In this document: one piece after another, positions 8,346 through 17,174 of the stretch | Numbering within the stretch: position 1 is the stretch's first letter | Layout: each line of letters begins with the position of its first letter | Position numbers and translations under genes: made by a program | Source: Rhodanobacter sp. | Lineage (GTDB): Bacteria; Pseudomonadota; Gammaproteobacteria; Xanthomonadales; Rhodanobacteraceae | Reading direction: 5' to 3' | Assembly: GCA_004322005.1 (NCBI GenBank) | Contig: SCRF01000015.1 | Coordinates: 46,499 to 110,498 of the forward strand | Length of the DNA: 64,000 nt | Notes under the pieces: model-generated | Told to the model about the DNA's origin: nothing | Database searches by the model: none | Seen by the model: only the letters and a program-made list of their open reading frames with translations

Positions 8346-8831
8346 ATGAACTTGCCCGTAATCTGCAAACCGCCGGGGATACGTCTTGCCGGGCCGGACG
8401 AACTCGATGCGCTGGTGCGTCTGGAGCACGCCAGCTTCGACGGCGACCGCATGAGCCGGGGGCAATACCGCCGCCATCTGGCAAGCAGCTCGGCGCAGGT
8501 GTTGGTCGCTGTCGACGCGAAGCGTTCGCTGCTTGGCAGTGCGGTGGTGTTTTTCCGCGAGGGCAGTGGCGTCGCCCGACTGTACTCGCTGGCCACCGAC
8601 CCGGCGGCCAGAGGCAACGGTGTGGCCAGTGCGCTGCTCGCGGCAGTCGAAGCGGCCGCCCGGCTGCGCCATTGCCGCTGCGTGCGGCTGGAAGTGCGCC
8701 GCGACAATGCTGCCGCCATCGCACTCTACGAGCGATCCGGTTACCGGCGCACCGGCTTTCTGGAGAGCTACTACGAGGACGGCGCCGATGGATGGCGGTA
8801 TGAGAAGCGGCTGGCAACGAACATGAGGTAG
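8346..8831 (+). CDS. GNAT family N-acetyltransferase (RimI-like)
   Basis: This 161-residue protein is a single GNAT domain that would transfer acetyl from acetyl-CoA to an amine. The acetyl-CoA-binding motif A is clear (VARLYSLATDPAARGNGVAS, with the R/QxxGxG/A-type loop ARGNGVA). It is followed by the RimI-like VRLEVRRDNAAAIALYERSGY and GFLESYYEDGADGWRYEK. I placed the start at 8346. An upstream ATG at 8307 would add 13 residues with no family character. It is divergent from the RimK-like ligase gene, which suggests linked function on proteins or peptides. The substrate is unknown. Confidence 0.85.
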   Translation: MNLPVICKPPGIRLAGPDELDALVRLEHASFDGDRMSRGQYRRHLASSSAQVLVAVDAKRSLLGSAVVFFREGSGVARLYSLATDPAARGNGVASALLAAVEAAARLRHCRCVRLEVRRDNAAAIALYERSGYRRTGFLESYYEDGADGWRYEKRLATNMR

Positions 8832-8837
8832 CCCGCC

Positions 8838-9527
8838 TTACCCGCCCAGCGACTGCCCGATCCGACGCTGGGTTGCCGCATCCGGCCTGGCCACCAGGGC
8901 GCCGGTGCGCATCAGGCTGACCGTGTAATGGCCTTGGTCGACCAGCGGCAGGAAGGCTCCGCTGCCGTAGATCGTGTCCACCTCGGGCAGCCATTGCGGG
9001 TAGTGCTTCTTCAGATTCAACAGGTCGAATGCACCGGCCTGGTCGAAGCCGATCACCGTGCGCGGCGCCTGCATTTCCTGCACGGGATCGTCATAGCGGC
9101 CGGACAGTCGATCGAGCCGGTACAGCGGCGCCACGCCGGCCAGCAGCGCGGGCAGTTTCCATTTCAGCACGACCGCCTCGAGCCGCCAGTCGTCGCCGGA
9201 CAGTTGCACCTGCTGCGTGCTGCCGTCGGGCCAGTTGAGCGTCAGTGCCCAGTGCTGCGGCGACAGGATGCGCGCATCGATCTCGACCACCGGAGCTTCC
9301 TCGCCGAGCAGCCGGTAACCCCGCAGCGCATAACCGGTGCCGCCCAGCAGCAGGGCCAGCGCCAGGGTGACCAGGCACAGCAGCGCGCGCCAGCCGGCGG
9401 CGAGCCGGCGACCGCCACGCAGGTGCTGCCGCAGCACGACCAATTGCACCAGCGCGACCAGCAGCAACACCGCACCCAGCACCAGCAGCACGGTCATCGG
9501 CATGCGCAACCATGTAGCCCAGTCCAT
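8838..9527 (-). CDS. Xanthomonadales-type membrane protein of unknown function
   Basis: This 229-residue protein has two N-terminal membrane segments, about residues 10-32 (PMTVLLVLGAVLLLVALVQL) and 46-65 (ALLCLVTLALALLLGGTGYA), and then a periplasmic domain of about 160 residues rich in beta-strand-like sequence (VEIDARILSPQHWALTLNWPDG). Relatives are often labelled cation/multidrug efflux pump, but nothing here resembles a transporter. A good ribosome site (GGAGACAGG) supports the start. It is convergent with the GNAT gene and divergent from lptM. A role at the cell envelope is an inference only. Confidence 0.75.
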   Translation of the reverse strand: MDWATWLRMPMTVLLVLGAVLLLVALVQLVVLRQHLRGGRRLAAGWRALLCLVTLALALLLGGTGYALRGYRLLGEEAPVVEIDARILSPQHWALTLNWPDGSTQQVQLSGDDWRLEAVVLKWKLPALLAGVAPLYRLDRLSGRYDDPVQEMQAPRTVIGFDQAGAFDLLNLKKHYPQWLPEVDTIYGSGAFLPLVDQGHYTVSLMRTGALVARPDAATQRRIGQSLGG

Positions 9528-9630
9528 TGCCTGTCTCCTCGCCGCGCCGGTGCGCGACCTGCCGCTGCATCATAACGGCGGCGAACGCGCCGGCATCGCT
9601 ATACTGCAACCGTCCCAATGGAATCCCGCC

Positions 9631-9807
9631 ATGCGCCGATCGCTCCTGTTGCTGCCGTTTTGCCTGCTGGCCACCGTACTGGCCGGCTGTGGCCAGAAGG
9701 GCCCGCTGGTGCTGCCGACCCGACCCGCACCGACCACCACCGCGGCCACGCCGGCCGCAGCGGCGACCACCGCCGGCAGCGCCATGCCGTCCGGCAGCCA
9801 ACCCTGA
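9631..9807 (+). CDS. lptM: LptM-like small lipoprotein
   Basis: This 58-residue lipoprotein has a signal peptide (MRRSLLLLPFCLLATVLAGC) ending in a clear lipobox with the lipidated cysteine at residue 20. The following GQKGPLVLP is the hallmark of LptM (formerly YifL), which assists maturation of the LptD/LptE lipopolysaccharide translocon in the outer membrane. The C-terminal tail is an alanine-, threonine- and proline-rich linker without fold. It lies directly in front of dapF, the conserved position of lptM/yifL in gammaproteobacteria. Confidence 0.93.
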   Translation: MRRSLLLLPFCLLATVLAGCGQKGPLVLPTRPAPTTTAATPAAAATTAGSAMPSGSQP

Positions 9808-9822
9808 TTGGTTGCGCCGAGC

Positions 9823-10710
9823 ATGCCCCTGCGCTTTTCGAAAATGCACGGCATCGGCAACGACTTCGTCGTGCTGGACTGCCGACATGGCGCCTTTCCC
9901 CTGAACCCCGCGCAGATCCGCGCGCTGGCCGACCGCCACACCGGGGTGGGTTTCGACCAGTTGCTGAGCGTGGAACCCGCGCGCGACCCGTCCTGTGCGT
10001 TCTACTACGGCATCTGGAATGCCGATGGCACGCCGTCGGGGCAGTGCGGCAATGGCGTGCGCTGCGTGGCGGCGTGGCTACATCGCGCCGGGGCGCTGCC
10101 ACTCGGCGACAGCGTGCAGATCGAGAGTCCGTCCGGCCCGGTGGCGGTACGCCTGCTGGGCGCGAACGAGGTCACGGTGGACATGGGCGAGCCGATCTTC
10201 GAGCCGGCGCGAATTCCATTTTCTGCCGGACATGCCGCCGGGCCTGCGGCGGACCGCTACCGCATCGACGTGGGCGGCGACGCGCTGGAAATCGGCGCCG
10301 TCTCGATGGGCAATCCGCATGCGGTGGTGCCCATTTCCGATCTGGCAATCCCCGATCTGACGGCCCCCGAACTGCAGCGGTTAGGCCCGCAGCTGTCCGG
10401 CCACGAACGTTTCCCGCAGGGCGCCAATGCCGGCTTCGTGCAGTTGCTCGATCGCGGCCACCTGAAGCTGCGCGTGCACGAGCGCGGCGCCGGCTGGACG
10501 CAGGCCTGCGGCACCGGGGCCTGCGCCGCGATGGCGGTGCTGCATCGGCGCGGCGAAGTCGACGACCGCGTGCAGGTGGATTTGCCCGGCGGCACGCTGC
10601 GGATCGACTGGGCCGGCCCCGGCCGATCCTTGTGGATGACCGGGCCGGCCGCGTTCGTTTTCGAGGGCGAATGGGCGGTTCCTGCGATCCCGGATGGAAA
10701 TTCGGGTTGA
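9823..10710 (+). CDS. dapF: Diaminopimelate epimerase
   Basis: This 295-residue cytoplasmic enzyme interconverts LL- and meso-diaminopimelate for lysine and peptidoglycan synthesis. The substrate signature KMHGIGNDFVVLD is at the N-terminus. The two catalytic cysteines are C75 (PSGQCGNGVRC) and C229 (QACGTGACA). The ATG at 9823 was chosen because it puts MPLRFSKMHG at the start; a TTG at 9808 would add five residues. It follows lptM by 15 bases and precedes the DUF484 gene and xerC, the usual order in Xanthomonas relatives and Pseudomonas. Confidence 0.97.
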   Translation: MPLRFSKMHGIGNDFVVLDCRHGAFPLNPAQIRALADRHTGVGFDQLLSVEPARDPSCAFYYGIWNADGTPSGQCGNGVRCVAAWLHRAGALPLGDSVQIESPSGPVAVRLLGANEVTVDMGEPIFEPARIPFSAGHAAGPAADRYRIDVGGDALEIGAVSMGNPHAVVPISDLAIPDLTAPELQRLGPQLSGHERFPQGANAGFVQLLDRGHLKLRVHERGAGWTQACGTGACAAMAVLHRRGEVDDRVQVDLPGGTLRIDWAGPGRSLWMTGPAAFVFEGEWAVPAIPDGNSG

Positions 10711-10792
10711 TGCGCGCGCACGTCCATCGCACACTCCAGCTGCAGGGCGCGCCTTTTCCGCACGCCGCCCATCGTTTCGGGGACATCCGCGC

Positions 10793-11479
10793 ATGACCGC
10801 CACGCTACTCGATGACGCCACCCAGGCCCGCGTGGTCGCTGCCTACCTGAAGCACCACCCGCAGTTCCTTACCGAATACCCGGAGCTGGCCGCACAACTG
10901 ACGATGCCGCGTGAACAGGGCCCGGTGGCTTCGCTGGCGGCCTATCAACTGCACAGCCTGCGCGAGCGGAACGCCGAACTGGAACGTCGGCTGGCCGAGC
11001 TGATCGCGATCGCCGCCGAGAACGAGCGGCTGATGGAACGGGTGCATTCGCTCACCGTGGCCCTGCTGCGCGCCAACACCATGGAAGTGACCGCACGCAG
11101 CGTGATCGCCAAGCTCAGCGCCGATTTCCACACCGAAGAGGTTCGCCTGGTGCTGTTCGGCGACCAGCCGCAATTGCCGCGCACCGACTGGTTGCAGCAG
11201 ATCGCCGGCGGCGCCGACGCACTGCCCGAATTCGCCGACTTCCTGCATCAGAACGAACCGGTTTCCGGACGGTTGTCGGCCGACAAGCTCGACCGCCTGT
11301 TCGGCGCGAAAGCCGTGACGATCCGCTCGGTCGCATTGATGCGTCTGGGCGACGCCGGCATGCTGGCGATCGGCAGCGGCGATCCGGACCGCTTCCAGCC
11401 CGGCATGGGCACGCTGTTCCTGAAGATGATCGCCGCGACGATCACCGCCGCACTGGCTCGCTCACGGGACATGTCCTGA
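10793..11479 (+). CDS. DUF484 family protein
   Basis: This 228-residue cytoplasmic protein of the DUF484 family (YigA-like) is conserved between dapF and xerC. The N-terminal helical part (VVAAYLKHHPQFLTEYPELAAQL) and a coiled-coil stretch (LHSLRERNAELERRLAELIA) precede a GAF-like C-terminal domain that ends in PGMGTLFLKMIAATITAALAR. Its biochemical role is not established; conserved linkage to xerC is the main clue. The ATG at 10793 starts the recognisable family sequence. Upstream in-frame extension overlaps the dapF end and is unlikely to be translated. The stop is 7 bases before xerC. Confidence 0.9.
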   Translation: MTATLLDDATQARVVAAYLKHHPQFLTEYPELAAQLTMPREQGPVASLAAYQLHSLRERNAELERRLAELIAIAAENERLMERVHSLTVALLRANTMEVTARSVIAKLSADFHTEEVRLVLFGDQPQLPRTDWLQQIAGGADALPEFADFLHQNEPVSGRLSADKLDRLFGAKAVTIRSVALMRLGDAGMLAIGSGDPDRFQPGMGTLFLKMIAATITAALARSRDMS

Positions 11480-11486
11480 GCCAGCC

Positions 11487-12371
11487 ATGACGCCCGCGTC
11501 CCGGATCGACGACTGGCTCGCCCGCCTTGCGGGCGAGCGGCATGCATCACCGCACACGGTCGCCGCCTACCGCCGCGATCTGGCCAAGCTGCTGCAATTC
11601 ATGCAGGCGCAGCAGCTGGCGTCGTTCGACGCGCTCGACGCCAACCGGATGCGTACGTTCATCGCCGCCGAACACCGCGCCGGCCTGGCGCCGAAAAGCC
11701 TGCAGCGCCTGCTGTCCTCGTGCCGCAGCCTGTTTCGCCAGCTCAACCGCGAAGGTCTGCTGGCGCACGAACCGCTGCTTGGCGTACGCGGCCCGAAAGT
11801 GCACCGCAAACTGCCGCAGGTGCTGGATGTCGATGAAGCCGGCGCCCTGGTCCAGACCGACAGCGGGGGCAAGCTGGCCGTGCGCGATCGCGCGATGCTG
11901 GAGCTGTTCTATTCCAGCGGCCTGCGCCTGTCCGAACTGGTCGGCCTGCGCTGGCTCGACCTGGATCTGGACGGCGGCGAAGTGCGCGTGCTGGGCAAGG
12001 GCAGCAAGACCCGCATCGTGCCGGTCGGCCGCCACGCGATCGCCGCGCTGCGCGCGCTGGGCGCGGAAACCGGCATGCAGGCGGACAGCCCGATCTTCCG
12101 CGGGCGCGGCGGCGCACCGATCAATCCGCGCACGGTGCAGTTGCGCCTGAAAACGCTGGCATTGCAGCAGGGCATCCCCAAGCGCATCCATCCGCATCTG
12201 CTGCGCCACACCTTCGCCAGCCACATGCTGGAATCCTCCGGCGACCTGCGCGCGGTGCAGGAGCTGCTCGGCCACGCCGATATCGCCACCACGCAGATCT
12301 ACACCCACCTGGATTTCCAGCACCTGGCCAAGGTCTACGATGCCGCGCACCCGCGGGCGCGGCGCAAATGA
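11487..12371 (+). CDS. xerC: Tyrosine recombinase XerC
   Basis: This 294-residue site-specific recombinase resolves chromosome dimers at dif together with XerD and FtsK. It has an N-terminal SAM-like core-binding domain (residues 1-90) and a C-terminal catalytic domain. All catalytic residues are visible: R147 (SGLRLSEL), K171 (GKGSKTR), H237 and R240 (HPHLLRH), H263 (LLGHADI) and the nucleophile Y272 (TQIYTH). The length and the dapF-DUF484-xerC context mark it as the housekeeping XerC and not a phage or integron integrase. Confidence 0.96.
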   Translation: MTPASRIDDWLARLAGERHASPHTVAAYRRDLAKLLQFMQAQQLASFDALDANRMRTFIAAEHRAGLAPKSLQRLLSSCRSLFRQLNREGLLAHEPLLGVRGPKVHRKLPQVLDVDEAGALVQTDSGGKLAVRDRAMLELFYSSGLRLSELVGLRWLDLDLDGGEVRVLGKGSKTRIVPVGRHAIAALRALGAETGMQADSPIFRGRGGAPINPRTVQLRLKTLALQQGIPKRIHPHLLRHTFASHMLESSGDLRAVQELLGHADIATTQIYTHLDFQHLAKVYDAAHPRARRK

Positions 12372-12393
12372 CCGCTACCCGGCGAACGACTGC

Positions 12394-12726
12394 ATGAACC
12401 TGATCGTAAAATCCCTGCTCGGCGCGCTGATGGTCCTGCTGATCGGGCTGCTGGCGCGCACCCGCAACTACTACATCGCCGGCCTGCTGCCGCTGTTTCC
12501 CACCTTCGCGCTGATGGCCCATTACATCGTCGGCAGTACGCGCGGCACGGCCGAGCTCAAGGCCACCATCGTGTTCGGCATCTGGGCGGTGGTGCCGTAT
12601 CTGGCCTACCTGCTGGCGCTGTACTGGCTGGTCGACCGGCTGCGCCTGGTGCCGGCGCTGGCCGGCGCGCTGCTGGTGTGGTGCGTGGTCGCCGCCGCCG
12701 CCGTATTGCTGTGGAACCGCCGCTGA
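12394..12726 (+). CDS. glpM: GlpM family membrane protein
   Basis: This 110-residue protein has four hydrophobic helices and the GlpM signature RTRNYYIAGLLPLFPTFALMAHYIVG, then LVDRLRLVPALAGALLVWCVV. GlpM was named in Pseudomonas aeruginosa, where it affects alginate production; the biochemical role is unknown. The ATG at 12394 begins the family sequence, and it lies 22 bases after xerC, so co-transcription is plausible. The length equals that of other GlpM proteins (about 110 residues). Confidence 0.88.
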   Translation: MNLIVKSLLGALMVLLIGLLARTRNYYIAGLLPLFPTFALMAHYIVGSTRGTAELKATIVFGIWAVVPYLAYLLALYWLVDRLRLVPALAGALLVWCVVAAAAVLLWNRR

Positions 12727-12740
12727 GGCACGTAGCAGCC

Positions 12741-12877
12741 CAATGGCACCTACTTAAGCGGGAAGCCCCGTTTCCGTCATTCCTGCGAAAGCAGGAATTC
12801 AATGGCTTCAGTGGTTTCAGGCCGCAAAAGGCGCTGGATTCTCGCTTTCGCGAGAATGACGAGCTTAAGTGCCATTG
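12741..12877. mobile_element. MITE-like element with 4-bp target duplication
   Basis: A 137-bp non-coding segment is bounded by terminal inverted repeats, CAATGGCAC...CTTAAGC on the left and GCTTAAGTGCCATTG on the right. An internal inverted pair contains GTCATTC...GCGAAAGC and GCTTTCGCGAGAATGAC. The 4-bp sequence AGCC directly abuts both ends (12737-12740 and 12878-12881), as expected for a target-site duplication. No transposase is encoded. It lies between glpM and hslV and is most simply read as a miniature inverted-repeat transposable element. Confidence 0.8.
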
Positions 12878-12950
12878 AGCCCGGAGCCCGGCTTGGATTC
12901 GTACCGGCGCGGCCCCACCTATGGCGGATTCACCGCACGCGGAGTTTTTC

Positions 12951-13484
12951 ATGGAAGCCTTTCACGCCACCACCATCGTCTGCGTGCGCCGCGAGGGCCG
13001 CGTGGTGATCGGCAGCGATGGCCAGGTCACCTTGGGCAACACGGTGATGAAGGCCAACGCGTGCAAGGTGCGCCGGCTCGGCAAGGGCGACGTGATCGGC
13101 GGGTTTGCCGGCGCCACCGCCGACGCGTTCACGCTGTTCGAGCTGTTCGAGGAAAAGCTGTCCAAGTACAGCGCCAACCTCACCCGCGCGGCGGTCGAGA
13201 TGGCCAAGGAATGGCGTACCGATCGCCGCCTCGGCAAGCTCGAGGCGATGCTGGCGGTGGCCGACAAGGATGCGTCGCTGCTGATCTCGGGCAATGGCGA
13301 CGTGCTGGAACCCGAGCACGGCCTGCTCGCGATCGGTTCCGGCGGCCCGTTTGCGCAGTCGGCCGCGCTGGCGCTGCTGGAAAACACCGACCTGGATGCG
13401 CGCACGATTGTCGAAAAGGCGCTGAAGATCGCCGCCGACATCTGCATCTACACCAATCACAACGTGTCGATCGAAGAGCTGTGA
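12951..13484 (+). CDS. hslV: HslV, proteolytic subunit of the HslVU protease
   Basis: This 177-residue threonine protease forms two stacked hexamers that degrade proteins unfolded by HslU. The catalytic threonine is the first of the pair in ATTIVCVRR. In this start choice it is preceded by MEAFHA, a short propeptide that must be removed. The [13 protein letters not shown] and [15 protein letters not shown] blocks are typical. The start at 12951 is supported by GGAG upstream; a longer form from 12921 adds ten residues. hslU follows after 151 bases. Induction by heat is known for the family, but no sigma-32 site was recognised here. Confidence 0.95.
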   Translation: MEAFHATTIVCVRREGRVVIGSDGQVTLGNTVMKANACKVRRLGKGDVIGGFAGATADAFTLFELFEEKLSKYSANLTRAAVEMAKEWRTDRRLGKLEAMLAVADKDASLLISGNGDVLEPEHGLLAIGSGGPFAQSAALALLENTDLDARTIVEKALKIAADICIYTNHNVSIEEL

Positions 13485-13493
13485 GGAGAGCTG

Positions 13494-13616
13494 GGAACGG
13501 GGAACGTGCTGTTCGCCGATGCCTGCCACATCCGTCTCCAGCCATGACGCTCTGATCAGTGCAGCACCAGCGCGCACCACAAACCTGCCATTCCCCATTC
13601 CCTGTTCCCCGTCCCC
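13494..13616. repeat. Purine-rich inverted repeat between hslV and hslU
   Basis: GGAACGGGGAAC at 13494-13505 is matched by an inverted copy, GTTCCCCGTCCCC, at 13604-13616. The right side also carries the short tandem-like string ATTCCCCATTCCC. Like the palindrome at 4320-4427, the right arm ends in GCTTTCAA. The element fills the 151-base gap inside the hslVU operon, where a stem could tune expression of the downstream gene. Confidence 0.55.
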
Positions 13617-13635
13617 GCTTTCAAAGAAGCAAGCC

Positions 13636-14973
13636 ATGAGCGAACTCACCCCCCGCGAAATCGTCACCGAACTCGACCGCTACATCATCGGCCAGCACGA
13701 CGCCAAGCGTGCCGTGGCGGTGGCGCTGCGCAGCCGCTGGCGGCGCATGCAGCTGGAGCCAGGCATGCGCGAGGAAGTGACGCCGAAGAACATCCTGATG
13801 ATCGGCCCCACCGGCGTGGGCAAGACCGAGATCGCGCGCCGTCTGGCGACGCTGGCCAACGCGCCGTTCGTGAAGGTGGAGGCGACCAAGTTCACCGAGG
13901 TCGGCTACGTCGGCAAGGATGTCGAGTCGATCATCCGCGACCTCGCCGACGTGGCGTACAAGCTCACCCGCGAGCAGGCGATCAAGCGCGTGCGCACGCA
14001 GGCCGAGGATCGCGCCGAAGACCGCATCCTCGACGCGCTGCTGCCGCGCCGGCAGGTGCCGACCGACTGGAGCCACGATGCGCCAGCCCCGGCGATCGAC
14101 AGCGACACCCGCCAGAAACTGCGCAAGCAGCTGCGCGAAGGCAACCTGGACGAGCGCGAGATCGAGCTGGATTTCGCCATGAACGTGGGCGTCGAAATCA
14201 TGTCGCCGCCCGGCATGGAGGAGATGGGCCAGCAGCTGCGGCAGATGTTCCAGAACCTGGGCGGCGCCAAGAGCCAGCAGCGGAAGCTCGCGATCAGGCT
14301 GGCGCGACCGCTGCTGATCGACGAGGAGGCCGGCAAGCTGCTCAACGACGAGGAGCTGCGCGCGCAGGCGATGGAGGCAGCCGAGCAGAACGGCATCGTG
14401 TTCATCGACGAGATCGACAAGGTCGCGCAGCGCGGCGACCACGGCCACGCCGGGGTCAGCCGCGAGGGCGTGCAGCGCGATCTGCTGCCGCTGGTCGAGG
14501 GCTCCACGGTGTCCACCAAGTACGGTCCGATCAAGACCGACCACATGCTGTTCATCGCCTCCGGCGCGTTCTCGCTGGCCAAACCGTCCGACCTGATTCC
14601 GGAGCTGCAGGGCCGCTTGCCGATCCGGGTCGAGCTGTCGGCGCTATCGGTGGACGACTTCAAGCGTATCCTGCGCGAGCCGCACAACGCACTGACCAAA
14701 CAGTACACGGCCCTGCTCGCCACCGAGGGCGTCGGCCTGGAATTCGCCGACAGCGGGATCGACCGGCTGGCCGAGGTGGCGTTCCAGGTGAACGAGCGCA
14801 CCGAGAACATCGGCGCGCGCCGGCTGCATACGGTGATGGAGCGCCTGCTGGAGAAGATTTCCTACGAAGCTGCGGATAAATCCGGCGAAAAGTACCTGAT
14901 CGACGCCGAACATGTGGATAAAAGCCTTGGCAGCCTGGTCGCCGATGAAGATCTCAGCCGCTACATTCTCTAA
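13636..14973 (+). CDS. hslU: HslU, ATPase subunit of the HslVU protease
   Basis: This 445-residue AAA+ unfoldase feeds substrates to HslV. It opens with [20 protein letters not shown], followed by Walker A GPTGVGKT at residues 57-64, the pore-loop GYVGKD, the extended I-domain (about residues 110-240), Walker B with IVFIDEIDK, and a sensor-2 region [16 protein letters not shown]. The C-terminus SRYIL is the tail that docks into HslV. The length matches E. coli HslU (443). The ATG at 13636 matches the family N-terminus. Confidence 0.97.
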   Translation: MSELTPREIVTELDRYIIGQHDAKRAVAVALRSRWRRMQLEPGMREEVTPKNILMIGPTGVGKTEIARRLATLANAPFVKVEATKFTEVGYVGKDVESIIRDLADVAYKLTREQAIKRVRTQAEDRAEDRILDALLPRRQVPTDWSHDAPAPAIDSDTRQKLRKQLREGNLDEREIELDFAMNVGVEIMSPPGMEEMGQQLRQMFQNLGGAKSQQRKLAIRLARPLLIDEEAGKLLNDEELRAQAMEAAEQNGIVFIDEIDKVAQRGDHGHAGVSREGVQRDLLPLVEGSTVSTKYGPIKTDHMLFIASGAFSLAKPSDLIPELQGRLPIRVELSALSVDDFKRILREPHNALTKQYTALLATEGVGLEFADSGIDRLAEVAFQVNERTENIGARRLHTVMERLLEKISYEAADKSGEKYLIDAEHVDKSLGSLVADEDLSRYIL

Positions 14974-15009
14974 ACAAGCCGGACGGCCCGATCTGCTAAA
15001 ATCCATGCT

Positions 15010-15630
15010 GTGAGCAACATCATTGAACTGAAAACCACCGGCCAGCGCGCCCAGCTGCGGGAAGCGCAGCAGAAGCAGACCCTGGTCCGGCTGTGGCGCG
15101 AAGAGCTTGAACACGGCAGTTTCTGCGGTTACGTGGGTGGCGTCGGGCGTGAGTTCTTCCTGCTGTGGGTGGTCGGCGACGGCATCACCTACGACGGCAT
15201 GTACGTGATGCGCCATCGCGACGTCTCCGAGCTGGAGGCACCGGACAAGCACCACGCTTTCTTCGAGAAGGCGCTGGCGCTGAAGCAGATCCTGCCGCGC
15301 CCGCCGCGCGGCTTCCCGCTGGACAATATCCGTGAAGTGATCCAGGCCGCCGGTGCGCAGTCGGCGGTGATCGGCGTGCACGTGAACAGCGAGGACGACT
15401 CCGAGGTCTGCTACATCGGCCGGCTGTCCAGCGTCGACGAGGACGGGTTCTACCTGCAGGAACTCAGTCCCGATGCGGAGTGGATGCTCGAGGCGTCGTT
15501 CTTCACCTGGGACGAGGTATCCACCGTCAGCATGGAGGACGGTTACGCGCTGTCCCTGCTGGCCGTGGCCGGCGCCGCGCCGGCGCTGGCGCCGGGCGAC
15601 TCCGGCATCGGTCGCGCGCCGTCGCCCTGA
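15010..15630 (+). CDS. Conserved hypothetical protein downstream of hslU
   Basis: This 206-residue soluble protein starts with GTG (VSNIIELKTTGQRAQLREAQ); the nearby ATG at 15005 runs into a stop after two codons and cannot be used. The N-terminal half (GYVGGVGREFFLLWVVGDGITYDGMYVMRHRDVS) and the later VCYIGRLSSVDEDGFYLQEL look like two Sm-like or WYL-like small beta-barrel repeats, which is an impression and not an assignment. It is 36 bases downstream of hslU and probably co-transcribed. No signal peptide or membrane segment is present. Function unknown. Confidence 0.7.
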   Translation: MSNIIELKTTGQRAQLREAQQKQTLVRLWREELEHGSFCGYVGGVGREFFLLWVVGDGITYDGMYVMRHRDVSELEAPDKHHAFFEKALALKQILPRPPRGFPLDNIREVIQAAGAQSAVIGVHVNSEDDSEVCYIGRLSSVDEDGFYLQELSPDAEWMLEASFFTWDEVSTVSMEDGYALSLLAVAGAAPALAPGDSGIGRAPSP

Positions 15631-15640
15631 GATCGTCCCC

Positions 15641-15818
15641 CTGTGGGAGCGGCTTCAGCCGCGACAACCCGCAAGAAAATCCCGAAACCCCGCTTCCCGC
15701 CCGTCGTCCCGGCGCCACTCATCTCCATGTAGGAGCCCGCTCGCGGGCGATGCGGTTGCTTCGATGTCTGGGTAGGAAAAATCAAAGCAACAGCATCGCC
15801 CGCGAGCGGGCTCCTACA
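15641..15818. repeat. REP-like palindromic repeats between hslU operon and ribokinase gene
   Basis: A unit of another type, TGTGGGAGCGGCTTCAGCCG, starts at about 15643. Then an inverted pair of the GTAGGAGC family occurs at 15728-15753 and 15793-15818, both with the CCCGCTCGCGGG core. The loop between them also pairs (GGTTGCTTCGAT against ATCAAAGCAAC), so the whole 91 bases can fold as one long hairpin. Confidence 0.88.
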
Positions 15819-15881
15819 AGCGCTGCGCCAACGGGTAAGCTCTCCGGATTCACGCCGAAAGTCCGCAACCGGGGAGCGCCC

Positions 15882-16805
15882 ATGACCCGCATCGTCGTCG
15901 TCGGCAGCATCAACATGGATCTGGTCACGCAGGCGCCGCGCTTCGCCGGCCCCGGCGAAACCCTGCTCGGCGAGCGCTTTCTCAGCGTGCCGGGCGGCAA
16001 GGGCGCCAATCAGGCGGTGGCCGCGGCGCGGCTGGGCGCCGAGGTGGCGTTGATCGGCGCCATCGGCGACGACGGCTTCGGCCAGCGGCTGCAGCGCGGG
16101 CTGGCCGACGAAGGCATCGCTCTGGACCATCTGCTGACGCTGCACGACGCCGCCAGCGGCACCGCCTCGATCACCGTGGCACAGGGCGAGAACCAGATCA
16201 TCGTGGTGCCCGCGGCCAACGCCCGCGTCACGCCCGCGCAAGTGGAAAGCGCACGATCCCTGATCGAACGTGCCGACGCCGTGCTGGTGCAGATGGAAAT
16301 CCCGCTGGAAACCGTCGAAGCCACCCTGCGCCTGGGCCACCGCCTCGGCGTGCCGGTGATCCTCAACCCCGCACCTGCGCAGAAACTGCCGATCGACTGG
16401 CTGCAACTTGCCCGCTATGTCACGCCGAACCAGCACGAACAGGCGACGCTGCTGGACGCCGATCCGCACGAGGATTTCCGCGACCTGATGCGGCGCGCGC
16501 CGTGCCCGGTCGTGCTTACCCGCGGCAGCGAAGGCGCGTGGTATCGCGAACAGGCCGAACCGATCCACCAGCCGGGCTTCAAGCTTGCGGCCGTCGACAG
16601 CACCGGCGCCGGCGACACCTTCAACGCCGCCCTCGCCGTGTTCCTGCACGAAGGCCTGCCGCAAGCCGTCCGCAAAGCCTGCGCCGCCGCCGCGCTGTCG
16701 GTCGGCAAGCTCGGCGCACAGACCGGCATGCCGGGTCGCAGCGAGGTCGACACGTTGCTGGCGCACTCGACCGATCTTGACAGCCGGAAACGGCGAGGTG
16801 TATAG
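15882..16805 (+). CDS. rbsK: Ribokinase (PfkB family)
   Basis: This 307-residue sugar kinase phosphorylates ribose at O5. The PfkB signatures are present: N-terminal VVVGSINMDLV, GGKGANQAVAAARLG at about residue 39, and the C-terminal DSTGAGDTFNAALAVFL with the catalytic aspartate at about residue 245. GGGGAG five bases before the ATG sets the start. No ribose transporter genes are adjacent. The ABC importer downstream begins 369 bases later and probably has its own promoter, so a functional link is possible but not shown. Another PfkB substrate cannot be excluded. Confidence 0.9.
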   Translation: MTRIVVVGSINMDLVTQAPRFAGPGETLLGERFLSVPGGKGANQAVAAARLGAEVALIGAIGDDGFGQRLQRGLADEGIALDHLLTLHDAASGTASITVAQGENQIIVVPAANARVTPAQVESARSLIERADAVLVQMEIPLETVEATLRLGHRLGVPVILNPAPAQKLPIDWLQLARYVTPNQHEQATLLDADPHEDFRDLMRRAPCPVVLTRGSEGAWYREQAEPIHQPGFKLAAVDSTGAGDTFNAALAVFLHEGLPQAVRKACAAAALSVGKLGAQTGMPGRSEVDTLLAHSTDLDSRKRRGV

Positions 16806-17174
16806 GTTCTGCGGGTAAAGGGGAGGAATCCATGACATCGCGGCACCCTGTCCGCCACAGCGAGTCGCCGGTATTCGTTGCCGCCGCCGCACGGGTAGCG
16901 CCACTCATCGGCATGCGTGGCGCAGCCGGCGATGTCGAAGAACATGCTTCATCCGCGAAAACTCCTCACGTCGTCCGGATCGTTCCTTCCGCCATCACCG
17001 GGGCATCCACCGCGCACCGCCGCGACCCTCTCTCGTTCAGCACCAATTGCCACTTCCCTCCACCCGGTCGTTGCCCGGGTGCGCGGATGAACGCCTGCGA
17101 CCGGCCCTTGGAGGGTGGCTCGCCGCAGGGTTGACGGGACGCGTGATGATGCGTCCGACTTGATGAGGTCAGCC
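16806..17174. other. Gene-free interval before the ABC importer operon
   Basis: This 369-base interval follows the ribokinase gene and precedes the solute-binding protein gene. I see no coding region with family-like sequence and no obvious palindromic operator. A TTGACG hexamer near 17132 could be a -35 box, but no convincing -10 follows. The operon promoter should be here. Confidence 0.4.

Noticed and set aside
11487..12371. Phage or integron integrase
   Set aside because: Length, catalytic residues and the dapF-DUF484 context identify housekeeping XerC.
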